Assembly: GCA_028023455.1 (NCBI GenBank) | Contig: JAQFVV010000152.1 | Location: 1,736,001-1,800,000 of the forward strand | Reading direction: 5' to 3' | From: Epiperipatus broadwayi | Taxonomy: Eukaryota > Onychophora > Udeonychophora > Euonychophora > Peripatidae | Length of the DNA: 64,000 nucleotides | In this document: in pieces, positions 23,648 through 36,210 of the stretch | How the letters are laid out: every line of letters starts with the position of its first letter | Position numbering within the stretch: position 1 is the first letter of the stretch | The notes under the pieces: model-generated | Seen by the model: the letters and a program-made list of their open reading frames with translations, nothing else | Databases searched by the model: none | Told to the model about the DNA's origin: nothing | Made by a program: the position numbers and the translations under genes

Positions 23648-26204
23648 ATATATATATATATGTGTGTATTCTATATAATTTATATTTTATATAATTTGTA
23701 TATTTATGTGTATGTGTGTATATATTGTATAGTTCTGAAGAAGATTGCAGGGGTATCAAAACTGTTGTTAGATGGATATGTAAACTTAACAATTGTTAAT
23801 AAAAAATGTATTTTTGTTTTAAATTACTTTTAAAATAAACTTGGAATTACTAATGTTGTATACATTTATCTGTGCACATACTTATAAAAATAATTACCAC
23901 TTATTAAAATTGTTAAAAATTTTAATTTAAAAATCCCTTCAAATATATTACAACTTACAAACATGAATCATATCTTCAATAGACATATAATTATGTACAC
24001 ATAGTAAATATGATATACACATAAGGGATATACATTTTCACTCATAGCAGAAATATCTAGTTATATATATTGTAATAGTACACAGCTAGTATGGATGAAA
24101 GAAGTTTTGTTGTGCTTCACAGCTTTCTGATACCAAATTGTAACTTTACGTTTGTAGAAATGATACAGAATGGATAGATTGTTTCTTTAAATATATATAT
24201 ATTTAATTTCTTTATTCAAATGCCTTTTAAGTTATTTACACTTAGATTATAATTGTATAAGAAGTGGCCTTTAAATTAAATATAGCTAAATGGAGATCAA
24301 AAAATTTTACCAATTATGTTTCAAACTCTAATGGCAATTAATATTAACATGTGAAAGCCTTTGAAATAATATCCTACAACTAGAAAAACAGTTCATAATA
24401 ATAATTAAAAGTTGAAATTTTTAATTAATTTTAACTTTTATTTTTAATTTCAATTTTTAACCATCGGCGCTTCGCTAATTAAAATATTATTTAAATAATA
24501 ATTAAAACTATAGCCAGTTGTTTGTTATTTCTCTATACTTTAATTGCTTACTCTCATTGTTTAGCATTAAAATTCACTAATGAGATTATTTCCCTTGCCA
24601 AATATAAAATAGAAACAAAGGGGATATTTTATTGAATCTAAACCGGATTTACAAATCAGCTAAATATAAAAAATATATTTACTATCTTAATTCATTAATA
24701 TTAAATCCTATAGCGGTTTATTGTTTCTATAAGTAATCAATAGCATTTCAATATCCTCAGGATCAAACAATTATATTATCAAAATCGAATATTGCCCTAT
24801 CACCCATATGTATGTATAAGTAATATGATTTCAAAATTTAAAAAAATTACATAAAGTTGTTTTAAATAAAACAATTACTTCACCTTTTATTTATGATATG
24901 TATTTTATTTTTTTTTAGAATGGCAACAAGAATGTAAAGTACCAAAGCAAAATATTTATTCTGTTTCCTCAGTCTCTCAAACTGATTTCTATGAAACTTT
25001 TGTTGACTGACAATTAATAATGATACATTTGTTTAGATTGTATTTATGTTCAAATGAAGACTATTTATATCTTAAGACTAAATAAAACATAATAATAATT
25101 ACTATCACCCAATTAGTTCTACATCAGAGATTAATTCTTTGGGTAGAATGATATTAATCAAAAAAATTTTCAGATTGTACCAGATGTATTTGAATTCCAG
25201 AAATACTTTAGGTCTTAACCATTGATCTCTATAGCATAGGGCATATTTTCTAATAATCTTACTCAATCTTGAATACCATAAGCATTTACTTACTTTTTGT
25301 AAAAAAAATTATCATTTTACTTGAATTCAAACTCATTATGATAATTTGTTATATGGTGTAGATATGAATAAAGTTATGTAACACAAATTTTTAGGAAGCT
25401 TATTTAAAAATACATATACAAGAAATAAATTAAAAACAAAAAAATGTGCAGCTATATTATTACACTACAATAATAAAATAAATTCCTCTATACAAGTACT
25501 AAAAATACTAGAGACCTTAACAGAAATGGACCATGAAAGTATCTACTATTTGATCGGGGTATTTAGTTGTTTACTTTTTTAAAAATATACCATAATATTC
25601 ATTTATTGATAAATTTTGAATTAATTATTTGCTGTAAATCGGTTGTTTGAAAAGTATTTAATTTAATTCAAGTCTTAGATAAAAATGTAATTTGAACTTA
25701 TGACAAGAGCTTTTTATGGGAAAATGGTTATGGAAAAAGTCATTATTTACCTAGCTTGTCAATATTAGTCGGCAACCAACAGAATTAATTATGGTGGGAA
25801 GTAAACTAAACTTGATTGATACCTGGAAAACCTTTCAAGTTTTATCTGTCCTGAAGCATGAATACTGTAAAAAAAATGCATTACCATGTACAAGAGAATT
25901 ATTGAGTTTTGTAATAAATAGCTAAAATACACAACTATTGTACCATAATAATTAAATGAAATAACTTAAAGCTAAGTATTTTTGCAATTAAGCCTAATTG
26001 AAAAAAAATAAGATAAATAGCAAAACAGTCCTTTAATAGATAATTCACTGCAATGAAAGATATCTGCAGCCTCTCACAGGTGAACAGTGAAGAATGAAGT
26101 AAAACTCACTAGTCTTTCTATTTTGCCTGGCATTGAAAGTTTAAGTAGATTTTATTCTTGGTTGATTTTCTAGCTTAATTAGATATGCATTTACTAACCA
26201 CTAT
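23648..26204. other. AT-rich sequence, no recognised gene
   Basis: TA/GT runs at 23,648-23,730 are followed by CTGAAGAAG...CAAAACTG (about 23,736-23,768), a degenerate version of the CTGA-GA...GAAAC motif. A minus-strand stretch with about 66 open codons near 25,110-25,310 (LRPKVFLEFKYIWYNLK...) looks coding-like but matches nothing I know. The rest is featureless. Confidence 0.4.
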
Positions 26205-26285
26205 TAAGTTAGCTGGGTCAATGGGAGCCCACAATCTGCTCCCAAGTCTCTCATTAGAACTAGATTTGAATTTCTGTTAGTAATT
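26205..26285 (+). other. tRNA-like block, possible SINE head
   Basis: TTAGCTGGGTCAATGGGAGC resembles a polymerase III A box region and AGATTTGAATTTC a degenerate B box, about 45 bases apart. No cloverleaf was confirmed. Confidence 0.25.
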
Positions 26286-27230
26286 ATGGCAGATGGTAAT
26301 TTTTGATTTAAAAAAAAATAACAGAATAATACAAACTGTTTTTAATAACACTTTTATTTATTAATTAAATAATGTGACATATATATTTATATATTTTTTT
26401 TAAAAAGCAGTTTTCACATATAAAATTATATTATGAAAGACTTAGTCCATTAATAATTAAAGTTTTAAATTAAATATTTTACATAATAAAACTATGCTAA
26501 CACTTTTCAAATACTCTGGTGGCTTTAGTATTCTCACATGTAAAAGTCTAAAATGAAAACAAAAAAAGAGATTTTATTAAGAATGCAGCATATATATGTG
26601 TTTGTACATTATACATATAGACAATTTCATGAATTTGTGATAGTATTTATATAGATTCATATTACAAAAATGTTATATATTATATATCATATTTTAATTG
26701 GTTATATTATCTCAATTGGTTTATAATAAACTAATACTAAATATTAAAGTTTATAATACAATGAAGACATGATATCCAATACATTTTGTTTAAATCATCT
26801 TCTCACATATATTATATATCACTTAATATAATTACTTATATTTTGTTGATAAACTTTGATTAGATTATAATACTAATTGCTGAACTGTAACGAGCACTAT
26901 TTTTCAGCAAGCACATATATAGACAATTTAAATATAGGGAATTTGAATTCAGTCTTTCAACCCTTGTCATTATCCACACTATCTTATACTACTGATACAC
27001 ATGCAGAAAAGGTAAATAATCACCAATACATATATTTTGTGCTAAACCTGCACTCATCAGTTGGTGCAGATTACCATCTCTCCCATACATATATATAATC
27101 AGTGCTTAGTTTATATTAAGATAGCAAATCTTTACACTTTAATGGACAGGCTTCAACCTACTCCAACCTCCAATTTTTGAGCCATCCATACCATTGAAAA
27201 TCTGATGATAGAATTCCAATCCCATGCTAA
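26286..27230. other. AT-rich sequence, no recognised gene
   Basis: A 73-residue open frame at 26,877-27,098 has no recognisable motif. Confidence 0.45.
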
Positions 27231-27234
27231 TGCC

Positions 27235-27325
27235 AATATTATTGTATCAGTAGTATGAGATAGTGAGGATAGTGAAGTGGCTTGAAAGTCCAAGTTCAAA
27301 TCCCCTATATTTATAATTAGGCTCC
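27235..27325 (+). other. tRNA-like block (A box / B box), possible SINE
   Basis: TAGTGAAGTGGCTTG (A-box-like) is followed after about 15 bases by AAGTTCAAATCCCC (B-box-like). The spacing is short for a tRNA gene, so a degraded SINE head is likelier. Confidence 0.3.
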
Positions 27326-27417
27326 AGGTATAATAGTGCCTGGAATTTTAAATTTTATAGACATTTTAAACATATAAAATGCATATATAAATTAAGATTG
27401 CAGTATTAAAAAAATAT

Positions 27418-28905
27418 ATCATCATCATCATCATCAACCACTATCAATCCACTGCTGGATGAAGATCTCTCCAAGTTTAATCCATCTTCTCCGATCTTTA
27501 GCTTCTCTTTTCCACAACACCCCTGCACATTTTCTTATTTCATCCATCCATCTCACATGTGGTCTCTTTCTGGGTCTTTTACAATCTCTTGGAATCCAGT
27601 CTAAAATTTCAATTGTCCATCTATTATCATTTCTTCTAGCAATATGTCCAGCCCAACTCCATTTCAATCTTTTAATTTTTTCAATAAGGTCAGTAACACC
27701 TGTTTGTTGTCTTACCCATACATTGTGTTTTCGATATCTTTTTGTTACTCCCAACATACATCTCTCCATACTCCTTTGAGTGGTCTGAAGTCTCTGTATT
27801 GCTCTTCTATTAAGTGTCCAAGTCTCAGATCCATAAGTAAGAACTGGTAAAACACATTTGTTAAAAACCATTCTTTTCAAACACATAGGCATATTTCCTT
27901 TTAGTATCAAGTTATTTCTACCAAAAACACTCCAACCAAGTTTAATTCTATGATTAATTTCCTCCATTATGTTTCCATCTGTATTAATAATCTGACCTAG
28001 GTATTTGTAACTGTTAACTTCTTCTAATTCTTCATAATCAATCTTTATTTTCATATTTTGAGCAAATCGATTAAACATTATTTTAGTCTTTTTAACATTT
28101 ATCTTTAGTCCTACTTTTCTACTTTCATCTGCTAACTCCTGCAACATTTCCTGCAGCTCTGAAGCATTATTTGCAAAAACAACTACATCATCTGCAAAAT
28201 CTAAATGACTTAAATACTCTCCATTTACTTTTATTCCTTTAGTTTCCCATTTTAATTCACAAAATACTTCTTGCAGCACTGCTGTAAAAAGTTTTGGAGA
28301 TATGGAGTCACCTTGCCTTACACCTTTTTCAATGTTGATTTTTCCAGTATCATTATGTAATCTAATTGTTGCTGTTGCATTTTTATAAATATTCTTTAAA
28401 ATATGACAATATCCTGGATCTATACCTTGATGATCTAATGCTTTAATCACTGAAAAAATGTGTATAGAATCGAATGCCTTTTCATAATCTACAAATCCAA
28501 AACATAATGACAACTCATATTTATTTGTCCTTTCTATGACTTCTCTCAATACCTGGATATGATCTATTGTACTAAAACCACTTTAAAATCCAGCTTGTTC
28601 TCTTGGTTGGTGGAAATCCAAAGTTCTCTGTAGACGAGTTGTAATTATCTTGGTAAAAATTTTATATAAACCTGATAAAAGGCTGATAGGTCTGTAATTT
28701 CTAATATCTTCTTTATCACCTTTTTTAAATATTAATATTATTACTGCATTCTTCCAATCTTCCGGTACATCTTTATCATTTAGACATTTGGTATATAACT
28801 TTGCTAAAATTGTTTCTATTTCTTCACCTGCTTCTTTTAATATATCAATTATAATTCCATCATTTTCTGGAGCCTTTCCTTTCTTCATACATTTAATAAA
28901 CTGAG
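27418..28905 (-). pseudogene. RTE-type LINE, 5'-truncated, RT with one in-frame stop
   Basis: This copy keeps the RT domain and C-terminus of an RTE-like endonuclease-RT protein. One frame spans 28,888 to 27,434 and is broken only by a TAA at about 28,583-28,585 (after QAGF; the second copy at 54,380-57,360 is more broken). RT motifs: NYRPISLLS, GFVDYEKAFDSI (motif A), GVRQGDSISPKLF (motif B) and DFADDVVVFANN (catalytic FADD intact), then YKYLGQIIN and a long basic C-terminus with GHIARR and W/R-rich repeats. The minus-strand 3' end is a GAT microsatellite tail (plus-strand ATC at 27,418-27,436), usual for RTE. Homology to the second copy stops at about 28,900, the truncation point. Confidence 0.88.
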
Positions 28906-29800
28906 AGGCACAATTACATATATATTTTTTGAATGTATGTTTGCTTATTCATTCACCTTTATTAGATTTGACATTTAAACCAAATGAACTATGGAAGACT
29001 TTATAAAAATGTGGTTTATGATGAACTTAAACATAGTGATTTTAGAAAGGATAGGATTATCTCAAAAACATTTTAAAAAAGTGCAATGTCAATTGTTTCT
29101 ATTGGATAATGTTTTAAAAAAAAACTTTCTGCTGAGGAAACTTCATAAAATATCAAATAAACAGAAAGTTGGACCAGAATATGTGGATGTATTTGTGGTT
29201 CACAGATTAGTTTGCAGTATGAAAGTCATTTTGAGAGTAGATATTTTTTTCATTTATCTCTTTCTTTTTAAATGCTTTTATTGATTTTGGAAAATTGGTT
29301 TGTTTGTTTGATCTTTTTCAAATAAGAATGAAATTTTAAAATCAAGGTTTAATATATTTAACTTCATTTATATTTAATGCTCTCATTTAGAGTTAAAGCA
29401 ATTTTTTGATATAAGAATCTGAAAACAAAAATCAAAATCCTATATTTAACTAATTAAATATATTTCCAGACTAAAATTACAAACTATTTTGTTTTAAAGA
29501 ATTGCATATGACTTTTATACTATTCTCTATTTTTCCAATAAGTATTGATTCCATGAAAATATAAATCCTTACAAATTAACAGTTATCTTAAATTCATATT
29601 AACACAACTAAAAATTTCCCAGGATTGATAAGTACATTAGTAATTTATTTATAAAGCATTTGTATCTGTAAACAATTGTCAAGTAGAATATTATTTACTC
29701 TTTTATCACCCATAAATAATGAAGCAATGGATCTGAAGTCCGATCCATGCTTCACAGCCTTCTATAAACTTAGTTAGTATTATAGACCTGAATTAAGTTT
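28906..29800. other. AT-rich sequence with weak open frames
   Basis: Around 28,980-29,284 two overlapping plus frames look slightly coding-like (LYKNVVYDELKHSDFRKDR in one, GPEYVDVFVVHRL in another). This could be a decayed transposon gene, but no family is recognised. Confidence 0.3.
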
Positions 29801-29810
29801 ATAGTCCAAT

Positions 29811-29962
29811 ATCAGCAGGGTTTTGCATTAAAGCTAAAATTAATTACATTTATATAATTTGTATTTGCATTTAACTATTTCATGTTAAATAAATTCCATT
29901 CTAAGATTAAATTTCTGTTAATACAAATTATATGAGTTAATGCAAAATTCTGCTGAAATAAA
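29811..29962. repeat. Imperfect inverted repeat (~55-bp arms)
   Basis: TATCAGCAGGGTTTTGCATTAA...ATAATTTGTATT is mirrored by AATACAAATTATATGAGTTAATGCAAAATTCTGCTGAAAT. It may be a small MITE-like foldback. No clear target duplication. Confidence 0.5.
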
Positions 29963-32157
29963 ATGCTTATATTATTAAAAGAAATAATATATTTTTTTGT
30001 TAAAATCTTGTTAAAATATGGTGTATGATTTATTTTGAGATAAGCCCACCAACATTTTTTAAAAGAATGTATGCTTGTAATTAGTTAGCCCATTCAAGGC
30101 AAATTAAAGATGGCTTTCTCTTTCTTTTTTAATTAATAAAATTCAAACTTTAAAGAAAGAAATTTAGAAGAAAAAAGTAAAAGTTATTTTTAGAAAATGT
30201 TACCTTGAAACAAAGGAGTGTGGGTGGGCTTATCAAGATCTAAGATCATACAAACAATAGAGGGTAGTTTACAAAAAAGTTATAAATAGGAGAGTGAACA
30301 AAAGACTTGGCATTCAGATTTTCCTGTTGGAAATGGGATTCAGATTTCCCTTTTGAGATTTCATTCAGATTTCTCTTGGGAGAACTCTTGCAGATTTTGC
30401 TTTTGCTTGTTGAGATTTTATTCCAAAAAGTTATACAACTGTCATCTTCAAAATCACAGAGAAGTTTGAACATGCAAGCTAAAAGTCATATGAATTTTAT
30501 GAATTCTACTATGCTTGGCTAGGCAAAAAGCTTTGCCTATCGCCAAGGTTCCTAAATACCATTAAAATGCCATAGTATCCACATAATAGTAATTTGAACT
30601 CTGTGCCATGTCTGTAGGACTTTTCGTAAAAGCATGCTACTTATTTCCATTTTCTTTGTCCGGACAAATATCTATCATGGTTGGATCAAGCCACGAACGC
30701 CGTAGGAAACATGACCAAGGAACCAGGACGGTAATCATATCTCTCCTCCATTGAACTATTTACTTTATACCCTTTTGTTCATACCTTTCTTAATTGAATT
30801 ATATTTTGAATTGTTTTATTTAATGATATTTGTAATGTAATCATTTTAATTAGACTAGTCTTAAATATATATATGTGTGATCATCTATCTATATATTTAA
30901 CCCTTTTTCCTTTGCTATTCTTCATTACTAACATGTATAAATATTTTGTATTCCATTGCGGTTAAGTTTAAAAGTTAATTTTTTTCATTTAAAATCTCTT
31001 TCCAATTTTATTTATGTTTCTAAATTCCATACGAGTAAGTTTCCTTTGTTTGCCAACTTGATCTCCTCGATAATGCCTCTTTTGTCCACCACTAGCTTAT
31101 TACGTATATCAGATTTAGCTATATATGTTTTAAATAATTTTTAAACTGTCTGTTTTTAGTGCAAAGCAATTAGAAAATGCTTTGTGAAAGATTTTTATTA
31201 TTGCACTTTATCGAGGAGATTCGAGTTGACAATTTTATTAAAATTGGGAAGAAAAGACCTAGACCGCAAAAATATATCATTACTATCTGTTTTTATTGTC
31301 TAATTAGTTTTTCATTAATTTAAGGGAATAGTGGAGGTCATTAAAAACATTCTTAATATTTTAAAGTCATTAATTAGACATATTATTTAACTAAAAAAAG
31401 TTTCAGTTTCCTAATTTCATTTTAAATGTTTTATTTTGCTTTTCCAATGATCCAGGCACGCAAAACACATATTTCTTAGTACTTTTGCACATTTAACTGT
31501 TTAGCTCCTTAGGTGTTCCCATCCATGTTTCTCTCCACTGATGCTAAGCTTGGCCGAATGAAAAATAATTTATGTATGGCTCAGATAATGTTGTTGGTTC
31601 GTCATTAGCCTCGAGAATAGGCAAATAGGGCAGAGGTCATAGTATTCTTGATTTAATATCTCACTTATGGGTGGCCTCGTGGTACTTTTGCCTAGTATTC
31701 AAATTGGGTTAAACCAACATATATCATCTGACTGTCACAATAACAAGCTAAAAACAATATCCTATGATTTTTTATGTGTCTACTCATATACTTTCAAGAA
31801 CAGTTTTCTTTACTTTAAAGCTCTGTTCTGGGAAGCATGTAAATAAACATGTGAAAAAGTTATATGATATTGCTGTTGGTAGTCATCTTTTTAGACAAAA
31901 CATAATGGGACCTATATGCAAGTAAGTTTGTTAAAAACTTTAGTTGTTGTTATGGTTTCTTTAATTTTAAGCACATAGTAGATAGTTCTGGAATAGGATA
32001 AAGAGATCTGCTCTTTAAAAAATAACAAAACTCTATGGGAGTTATTGTTGTTTGTAATTTATTAATTTGGAATAAAAATATGTTTTGTTACATTTGCTTT
32101 TTTCACTTCAAATACTGAATATTAATATCCATTTTTTGCACTTATTTTATTTCTTAT
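29963..32157. other. Non-coding region with a promoter-like block near 30.28 kb
   Basis: TTATAAATAGG (about 30,280) has TATA-box form and is followed by short direct repeats of TTCAGATTT (30,314-30,400). Blocks with similar layout occur at 50.76 kb (GATATAAATAGC) and 60.51 kb (GATATAAAAAGC). GGTGGCCTCGTGGTA...AGTATTCAAATTGG (31,671-31,712) is tRNA-like. No gene recognised. Confidence 0.3.
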
Positions 32158-32798
32158 TACACTTATTCAAACAGGCAAAACTCTCCATACAGTAGGGCCA
32201 CTCAATGCAAACCAGAGCAATCAATGGATGCCAGAAGACTTGTGCATAAAATTCCTATTAGTGTCCACTTGTCCAATATCCCCAGACTAGTTTCTAGCTT
32301 GTGGCCTTCATCAGTGAGGAGCCTTGGATTTGAGACCTCTGCACCTAGATCTTAGCATCTAACACAAACCTTCAGCAATCACTTTTTATCTCTACTTAAC
32401 TACAAAACTATTAGAATAAAATTGAAAACCCAGTAATATTTTCAATCTAAGCCCATTAGCTTATATAGTTATATAGAACTGAACTCACTTCAGTACCCAT
32501 ACATTTTAGTGTCTTTGGTTCTTTAGTAACCAAAGTCACCACTATTCTATTAGGCAGGGTTGCTATTAAACCACCAAACATCACATGATCACCATTTCCT
32601 ATGTTTGCTCAGTTGGGGATATTGGATGACTAGGCACTAGATAGGGATTTTATGCACATCTTCTGGCATCCATTGATTATTCTTGCTTGCATTGAGTGGC
32701 ACTACTGTATAAGAGTTTTAACTGTTTTAATAATAGTTATGAGCAAGCATAGGAAATGTTGATCATGTGATGTTTGGTGGTTAAATACACTTATTCAA
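32158..32798. mobile_element. Foldback family member with 13-bp target duplication
   Basis: TACACTTATTCAA at 32,158-32,170 and 32,786-32,798 flanks a 615-bp insert. Left end ACAGGCAAAACTCTCCATACAG; right end GATCATGTGATGTTTGGTGG. These are the same ends as the 14-15.5 kb element, read in reverse. An inverted partial copy (TATTGGATGACTAGGCACTAG...) follows the unit, giving a foldback. The CTGATGA motif is on the minus strand at about 32,305-32,312, with GAAAC nearby. Confidence 0.8.
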
Positions 32799-33588
32799 GT
32801 TCATTTATAAAAAATAAATCTGCCCAGGTTTATAATTGTGACTTTTTGTTATTTCTGGATGATACTGAATAACTGTTGCAAAAAGAGCTACACTTAGTCA
32901 AATATTGTGATCTGACAATTTCAACATCCTAATGTTTTGAAGGCGAAATCTCTGATTGTCTACAAGGACTTTATTATATGTTTTCTTACAAACCAGCTAC
33001 AGATGTATGGTGTGTAATGTTTTGAATCTGAGATGATTATTGTATAAATGGGTAGAGATAGAAATACTAAAAAAGTAATCCAGTAGTTAATTTCTCAAAG
33101 ATTATCTAATATCCAAGCATTAAAGGCATAATTGAGACAATAGTTTTATCTATTTCATTAAATGAGATCATTTTTAATTTTCACAGAAAAAAAGGAATCA
33201 ATGAATTTTTATTATTTGGGTTTACCATTATTTTATACCACAGAGAACCAGAAAAAAGATAAAAATTACTGATATATATATATATATAATAGATTTATAA
33301 AAATAATTTTATATAATGTTAATATATAAATACCTCAGCATTGTCAATATGAAATAATATTAAGCAATATTAAAATTTTCATGGACCACTTACTGTATTT
33401 TTTTTATTTTACACATTTCTGTATGATATAAACATTGATCAATTCTTCACATGACATGAACTTAGCAACATCATTTTTATTTAAATATCAATAATTGAAT
33501 TTATTGGCATTAAAGTTTGAGTGTATAAATAAACAGTTTTTATTTAATACAATCTATTTACAAAGTTAATATTTAACTTTATTTTTAC
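32799..33588. other. AT-rich sequence, possible intron
   Basis: No gene seen. It would be intronic if the exon-like block at 33,589 is real. Confidence 0.4.
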
Positions 33589-33687
33589 CTGTGTCATTAT
33601 TTTACCATCCAGTTCTGAAACCAAGTTGGCAATTTTAGGTTCTGTATAATTATTAATTAATTTGTTTCCTTGTACATGAACAGTTCC
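33589..33687 (-). CDS. Candidate host exon, 99 nt, phase 0
   Basis: On the minus strand a pyrimidine-rich tract and acceptor (TTATTTTCTTACTGATTTTAG) precede 33 open codons that end at CACAG|GTAAAA, a good donor. The peptide begins GTVHVQGNKLINNYTEPKI and continues ANLVSELDGKIMTQ. It is more mixed in amino acids than random frames in this DNA. The length is divisible by three, so it could be skipped without a shift. I do not recognise the protein and found no convincing neighbouring exon. It is the only plausible non-mobile coding piece here. Confidence 0.45.
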
Positions 33688-34592
33688 CTAAAATCAGTAA
33701 GAAAATAAGTTTGTAATTATAAAATATACAAATAAGCAATTAAAATGACTTAAAATAAAGTTTTAATAACTGCAATAACTTACTTTATGAGCATTTATAT
33801 TATTTTAAGTAAAACTTTAATCCTTACAAAGTGAAAAATTTAACAACAATATTAAAAAAATATTATCTTGGGAGATCAACTGTTATTCAAACATGAGAAG
33901 GAATATAGCTGATCATTAATCTGAGGATCTTTAATTTTTGAGTCCACCAATCAATTATTGCACTAAATTTTGTAGGGCAAAATAACACCATTTATATTAA
34001 CAAAACATTATCTAACTTTTCTATGCTTATGTTTAACATATGCATTAGGAGTAATAATTTATTTCATTTCACTCTAATCCAGAATCATCTATTATAAGCT
34101 TGAGAAATTATTTTGCAGAAGGAACTATATATATCCAAGTTCCAGGCTGGTTTCTAGCTACTGGCTTTTATCCATGAGAATCATTGAATTTTAAGATGTT
34201 TGATGTTGTTGGATGTGTAGGTAAAAATTGAATGCTTTTTATTATAAAAACCCACAATTAGTTAATAGTTTGGTTATTTGAATGTACAACTACTATCTAG
34301 CTTACAACAGGTGTCTCTGGAGTAGCATAAAATAAATTGTTGCAACAATCAAATTATTTATACTAATGAATAATATCTATACAACACATTAATATTATTG
34401 GGCCTTTTAAAAGGATATATTATTTCTTTATAACTAAGCTAACTGAAAATGCTTCTGATGGCATGGAAAGTATGATTTTCTTTCATAGTAATGGGCAGTT
34501 ACAATCAATACAAACTACATTAAATGTTTATAGGTCAAAAATTATCATTTGTCTTTAATGTAAATGAGTGGTATAAAAGGTTTATTATATTT
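33688..34592. other. AT-rich sequence with a foldback-family fragment at 34,125-34,200
   Basis: TTCCAGGCTGGTTTCTAGC (about 34,139) is a diverged minus-strand copy of the GCC..GAAACTAGTCTGGGG segment of the foldback family. The rest is AT-rich. Confidence 0.4.
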
Positions 34593-36210
34593 TTATTGTA
34601 GGAGTATATATATACTCATACATACATGTAATCAATATGTATAGATTATATTTGCATTATTATTATATTTATGAAAATAAATATATAACTTATTAAGTTC
34701 GTATTTTTCATTCTTTAAAATGAAAAAAAGACATTGTAGACAAAAGACAGTTGACAAGGTAATAAATGACCTCTGGGTTCACAGTTTATCGAATTAAAGG
34801 AAATGAAATTAACTTAGTGTTTAATATCAAATTGTTATTGCAACAATGTAGAATGCATATGCTTCAGCAAGCTGATGGAGTGAGATATAATCTATTAATT
34901 CTATTTTTTTATTTAAAAAGACTAAGGATTCTAATTTTTGTCAGCTATATCCTCATAAAAACTTCTACTATGTTTGATTTCAAAGAATATTGTAAGTTGA
35001 AGCTTATACTTTGAACAATTTAATACTCATTACAAGAAATTTCTAATATTTGTTCAAAGAAAGTAATCTAAATATATTTTTGTGTTCTATAAAAATTGTT
35101 TGAATTACACGTTTTAAAATCTGAATGGCGTTTTAAAAATAGAACATGTTTATAAAAACTTCATTCAAATTTAATGTACTTTACATTATAAAGAAAATGC
35201 AAAGTGGATAGATCTCCAATTTATCATGGGATAGATAAAATGCACTTGCCTAATCAAATATATGTGTGAATAACATCATTTGCTGAATGCCTTAAAATTA
35301 TAAAAAGATTAGATTTTCAAAATGGAATTATAATTGTTAATAAAGGAACTGTATATTAAGAAGTTGAATATAAAGAGAAAACTAAATGTCAACTTAGGAT
35401 ATTCTAATATTATTCTCTTTAATGTTTAACAACGAAGGAATAAAAAACTGTGTCTTCGAAGGATTTTCATTCATGAGGAACATTAACTTTTATAAATACC
35501 ATTTAAGATTTTTGAAAATTATAATTGGGATAAGTTAATTTCATTTTCTTTATCATCGTATTCTTTTTATTATAAAAATGAATAATAAGAGAGAATTAAT
35601 AATTTACAATATTTTTATTTTTATTTATGATGAATAAAGATTTAAATATTGGTTAATAAATGTTAATTTGGGAAAGGGATAATGTGAACTTAGAGGTAAG
35701 AGATTAAATTATTTTTAAATCCACATTATTATTTTCTATGACATGACACTACATTGTTTATACTAATCAAAATAGTCTAATAACTGTAATGTATGATAAA
35801 TGAATAAATGATTAACATTGTTGTGAAGTATATATTTTTATATTAATAAATATAAATTACAGCCAATCATTTTAATGAATGAAGGTATTATATGCAAGTG
35901 ATTGGATTATTATTTGTATAACCCAATTATTGTAAAATAGTGTTAATATAAATGTCTAAATATTTAAATACTTATAGTTTATATACATTGTAAAATCACG
36001 TAGTGTTATAGGTTTAGAAAATATATCTACCATAAGTAAAAAGAATATTTATATTTTTAATATAAGGAAGTAGATATATAAATATTTTTATATATATTGT
36101 AAAATTTAAATTATTTAATTGTTAAATAAATAATTATGTTTTTTTATATTAAATGAAGTCTTCAATTTTGTTTTATTTAATTTAAAGAGTTAGTGAGATT
36201 CGTTGTTAAT

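Noticed and set aside
27485-27500. CTCCGATCT as an adapter remnant
   Set aside because: It is part of the RTE 3' UTR; the second copy reads CTCTGATCT at the same place.
30246-30522. Frames over the TTCAGATTT repeats on both strands
   Set aside because: They follow short direct repeats and show no protein motif.
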